Shown: positions 60,943-64,000 of the stretch, in pieces
How the letters are laid out: every line of letters starts with the position of its first letter
Position numbering within the stretch: position 1 is the first letter of the stretch
NCBI GenBank assembly: GCA_030737835.1
Contig: CM060851.1
Coordinates: 4,430,615 to 4,494,614 of the forward strand
Direction of reading: 5' to 3'
Source: Acorus gramineus
Lineage: Eukaryota > Streptophyta > Magnoliopsida > Acorales > Acoraceae
DNA: 64,000 nucleotides
Notes under the pieces: generated by a model
The model's database searches: none
What the model was told of the DNA's origin: nothing
Seen by the model: the letters and a program-made list of their open reading frames with translations, nothing else
Made by a program: the position numbers and the translations under genes

Positions 60943-62295
60943 ATGACAGACACAAAATTCCCAAAACGCTACCTGATCGTCCTTCTAACTTTCATCTGCA
61001 CAAGTGTCTGCTACATTGAGCGTGTTGGTTTCTCCATCGCTTACACTGTCGCTGCTGATGCCGCCGGCGTAAACCAATCGAGCAAGGGCATGATATTATC
61101 GACATTCTATTATGGATATGCCCTCTCACAGGTTCCAGGGGGGTGGGTAGCACAGTTAATTGGGGGGAGACGGGTTCTCCTCATGTCATTCGTATTGTGG
61201 TCTATGACTTGTGCCTTGGTGCCTCTAGATCCCAGTCGAGCAACCATTTTAGTGATCGCTCGCCTCCTTGTCGGGGTCGCACAGGGCTTCATCTTCCCTT
61301 CCATCCACACCGTTCTCGCTCAGTGGGTCCCTCCTCATGAACGCTCTCGCTCTGTGTCCCTCACAACTTCAGGCATGTATTTGGGTGCTGCAGCTGGCAT
61401 GCTTTTGCTTCCAACTCTGGTGAAGTTCAAAGGCCCCCAATCCGTATTTCTTGCTGAAGCTGCGCTTGGTGCCAGTTGGTCCCTCCTTTGGTTCAAGTTT
61501 TCAAGTGAGCCATCTCGCATGGATCAACAAAAGGCGTCCGCTGTTGGTTTTGGGAAGTCCTTGTTGCCAACATCAAAGTCTAAGGAAAATATAAAAGCCT
61601 TGCATAAGGCGAAAGTGGAAAATGGAGGAGAGAGTGCAGTCCAACCCATGGAGATTCCATGGAAGAACATAGTCACAAGCTTGCCCGTTTGGGCGATCGT
61701 GGTGAACAACTTCACTTTCCACTACGCTTTGTATGTTCTGATGAACTGGCTTCCGACGTACTTTGAGCAAGGACTCCAGCTTAGCCTACAAGACATGGGT
61801 TCATCGAAAATGCTTCCATATCTTAACATGTTCATATTCTCGAACATTGGAGGTGTGGTGGCTGACCATCTCATCACTAGAAGGATACTATCAGTGACAA
61901 AGACTCGCAAATTATTGAATACAGTTGGATTCGTGGTCGCTGCATTAGCTCTGATGGCACTTCCATTGTTCAGAACTTCGACTGGAGCTATATTTTGCTC
62001 GTCTGTCTCTCTTGGTCTGTTGGCTCTCGGGCGAGCAGGTTTTGCTGTGAACCACTTGGACATCGCCCCGAGATATGCAGGGATCGTGATGGGCGTGTCA
62101 AACACAGCTGGGACTCTCGCAGGGATTGTTGGGGTGGGGCTCACGGGCTGGATTCTGGAGAAGGCAAAGGCATCGGATACGAACCTTTCGACCCCCGAAA
62201 GCTGGAAACAGGTCTTCTATATCCCCGGTTACCTTTGCATGTTCAGTTCTATCATCTTCTTATTGTTCTCTACAGGTGAGCGGACTTTCAATTGA
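60943..62295 (+). CDS. PHT4;6-type anion/phosphate transporter (MFS, Golgi)
   Basis: Intronless ORF of 450 residues in the SLC17/PHT4 branch of the major facilitator superfamily. Arabidopsis PHT4;6 (At5g44370) exports phosphate from the Golgi lumen, where it is freed by glycosylation. Landmarks: CYIERVGFSIAYTVAADAAG in the first loop, STFYYGYALSQVPGGWVAQ, GVAQGFIFPSIHTVLAQWVP, PPHERSRSVSLTTSGMYLGA, PVWAIVVNNFTFHYALYVLM, NWLPTYFEQGLQLSLQDMGS, RAGFAVNHLDIAPRYAGIVM and the C-terminus FLLFSTGERTFN. About twelve membrane segments with a central basic loop (~195-235). No plastid transit peptide, unlike most PHT4 members, which favours the PHT4;6 subgroup. Its role fits with the Golgi O-fucosyltransferase elsewhere in the window, but the two are unlinked functionally. 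No defects seen. Confidence 0.93.
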   Translation: MTDTKFPKRYLIVLLTFICTSVCYIERVGFSIAYTVAADAAGVNQSSKGMILSTFYYGYALSQVPGGWVAQLIGGRRVLLMSFVLWSMTCALVPLDPSRATILVIARLLVGVAQGFIFPSIHTVLAQWVPPHERSRSVSLTTSGMYLGAAAGMLLLPTLVKFKGPQSVFLAEAALGASWSLLWFKFSSEPSRMDQQKASAVGFGKSLLPTSKSKENIKALHKAKVENGGESAVQPMEIPWKNIVTSLPVWAIVVNNFTFHYALYVLMNWLPTYFEQGLQLSLQDMGSSKMLPYLNMFIFSNIGGVVADHLITRRILSVTKTRKLLNTVGFVVAALALMALPLFRTSTGAIFCSSVSLGLLALGRAGFAVNHLDIAPRYAGIVMGVSNTAGTLAGIVGVGLTGWILEKAKASDTNLSTPESWKQVFYIPGYLCMFSSIIFLLFSTGERTFN

Positions 62296-63429
62296 CAGCT
62301 CTTATACACACAGACTGAAACATGGTTTCTAGGAATTGTGATGAAATGTGAGCATATGACAGATTCATTCATACCATTTTGTTCTTTTTTGAAAGGTTAT
62401 TTAAGATTATATGTTGTATCAGTAGAGCTCATGCTGCTCGTAGTTGATTCTGCATTTGGTTTATTTCGAGGAGATTCAGACAATGAAACATTACTTTCAC
62501 TCTCAGTCTTCAATTATTTTTTTTATGAATTCATATATATATTTTTGGATGCTAAGCACTTTCCTATAATTGGTTAGGTTATTATAGGATAGGCCAAGTT
62601 ATTAGAAAGAGCGCTGATACACGCAATCTTTTTTACAGCCTGTTTTGCAGTCTCATACGCTATGATAACGTAGTATAAATTGCACTATCATAGTGTATAG
62701 GTTCTATTATAGTATATGATCTATTTTTTATTTTTTTTTCATTTTTGTATCATGAAAAAAAATACACTGATGTATCTCAGTATATATCTCATTTCATATA
62801 ATAGTATGCACTCCAAAGGCAAAGGGTGAGTGTATGATTTTATATAAAAAAAAAACGGAATGTATTGTAATTGGGACTGCAATGAGAGTTGCGTGTATTT
62901 TTTTCCTATTAGAAAAATGCAAAGGAAGATATGAAAAACCATGCGTGGTTCATGCATGGTTTATATTTCATTTTTTCCATAAAGTCATGTATTCTATTAA
63001 ACAAATTTATACTTTCGGAATCAACTTTGATACTCGGTCATTCTTACAGTTTTTGCCCCTCTTCAATAAGTTAATCTTTAATAATTTATTTAAAAAATAA
63101 GAAGATATGTATTTAATTTGTAGAAATATGTATCTTAATTTTTTGTAAAAATATGTATTTTATTAGAAAACATGTTAAGATTAAAAAAATGACTACAAGA
63201 ATAATAAGTATAAGGGCACGTCTATGTCCGTATACCTTTTGTTTGACCCCTCCAATCTTTTTTAGACACCATTCATTTTTTATTTTCTTGCTAAATTCAC
63301 CGTTCTATAAATATTGAAATACTAATCACTAAACCCAAGCTCTAACATTTTTATTATACAAACTCTCTCTCTCTCCTCACATCAATATGAAATGCACGAG
63401 AGAAACGTTGTGTAGAATTTGATGATCTC
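62296..63429. other. PHT4;6 3' flank and AT-rich spacer
   Basis: The 3' UTR lies at the start. 62600-62720 contains ACTATCATAGTGTATAGG and GCCTGTTTTGCAGTCTCATA, whose inverse resembles 20000-20062, so a shared repeat family is likely. 63210-63420 is slightly richer in C and T. No gene. Confidence 0.4.
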
Positions 63430-63860
63430 ATATTCTCATGCTATGTTCGTGCCAATTTGCACAAGGCGAGGAAGGTTTATGTCCGCATGAGGTACTTTGA
63501 AATGGGTCTTGATGGGTTCACTTTGGTTCTCGTCTTGCGCAGAGGCTAGCACGCTTAGTCCGGTTGCATAGATTGACCAATGAGAGAGGCTTATGCAACT
63601 GAGATATGATTGTATGCAATGCGCTTGTTGATATGTATACGAAGTGCGAGAGATTGGACTTAGCGTGGTGGGTTCTTGGACAAAGGGATTCTAAACTTGC
63701 AGGTCGACAAACTCAATGTCGGGCATGCAATCCTCGACTTGATTGGGATTCTGTCGATAATATGCCCCAATTCGATCTCCAATCCGCCGACTTGGGCTAT
63801 TCATCATTACAAATCTCTTTCAACTTGATCGACGAGCCTTCTGTCGATTTGATTAAATGA
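63430..63860 (+). pseudogene. decayed PPR gene fragment
   Basis: Phrases of a PLS-type PPR protein can be read in shifting frames: VRMRYFEMGLDGFTLVLVL (about 63485-63540) and, after stops and a frame change, MIVCNALVDMYTKCERLDLA (63606-63665). The second matches the conserved VGNSLVDMYSKCGRLDFAER block of the PPR gene at 41.5 kb. Downstream, 63700-63880 is dense in TCGAC/TCGAT words and no longer PPR-like. A broken copy, not an active gene. Confidence 0.7.
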
Positions 63861-63919
63861 GTATCGACTATGAGCTCTTCAACCCTTTAGATCACACATG
63901 AAGAGAGTTGGTTGATACT

Positions 63920-64000
63920 TTTAGGTGGTGTTTGGCAGCAGCGGAATGCGGATTTTAAGTACTGATTAATAAGTGCAGAAAGAGGTTATGCTGATAATCT
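63920..64000. mobile_element. possible Tourist-like MITE end, cut by the window edge
   Basis: TTTAGGTGGTGTTTGGCAGC resembles the terminal GTGTTTGG of Tourist/PIF-type MITEs. Only the first ~80 bases are inside the window. Confidence 0.3.

Overview
The window is nuclear DNA of a flowering plant. It is AT-rich, full of small transposons, and carries housekeeping plant genes with clean GT-AG introns, telo-box/TGGGCY promoter motifs, 5'UTR introns and a PLS-class PPR gene. Strong contrast between GC-rich exons (SOUL protein, O-fucosyltransferase, PPR, last ceramidase exon) and AT-rich surroundings would fit a non-grass monocot, but that is a guess; I cannot name the species.

Layout. 1.9-11 kb is a compact gene block: a SOUL haem-binding protein (+), a tail-to-tail Yos1-like COPII-cargo protein (-) with a predicted 2.6 kb 5'UTR intron, then head-to-head with it the ER Qa-SNARE SYP81 (+, seven exons, 310 aa). 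11.8-13.9 kb is a Mutator-like (MULE) element with 160-bp terminal inverted repeats (TIRs). 15-21.2 kb holds a small unrecognised two-exon gene (+) and a seven-exon O-fucosyltransferase (-), both with an apparent one-base frame break. 21.5-36.8 kb is gene-poor and made largely of foldback/TIR transposons, most bounded by 9-bp target-site duplications (TSDs). 37.0-37.6 kb is ribosomal protein eL33 (RPL35A). 41.5-44.1 kb is an intronless PPR-E protein. 44.3-49.4 kb is again MITEs and AT-rich spacer. 49.5-56.0 kb is a nine-coding-exon neutral ceramidase with a spliced leader. 56.5-57.5 kb is a nested pair of foldback elements. 57.9-62.3 kb is an intronless PHT4;6-type anion transporter behind a predicted 2.6 kb leader intron. 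The right edge holds a decayed PPR fragment and the start of another MITE.

Biology. Several genes serve the secretory/endomembrane system: Yos1 and SYP81 (ER-Golgi traffic), O-fucosyltransferase and PHT4;6 (Golgi), and ceramidase (sphingolipids). They are ordinary housekeeping genes rather than an operon-like system. From memory, the order SOUL / Yos1-like / O-fucosyltransferase / neutral ceramidase matches Arabidopsis At2g37970-At2g38010, which suggests an ancient conserved gene neighbourhood. The most novel material is the transposon fraction: at least four families of long-TIR foldback elements with mostly AT-rich 9-bp target duplications, nested insertions, and two loci unusually dense in a short TGTCGA-type motif. 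I found no CRISPR array, tRNA or rRNA gene, and recognised no LTR element.
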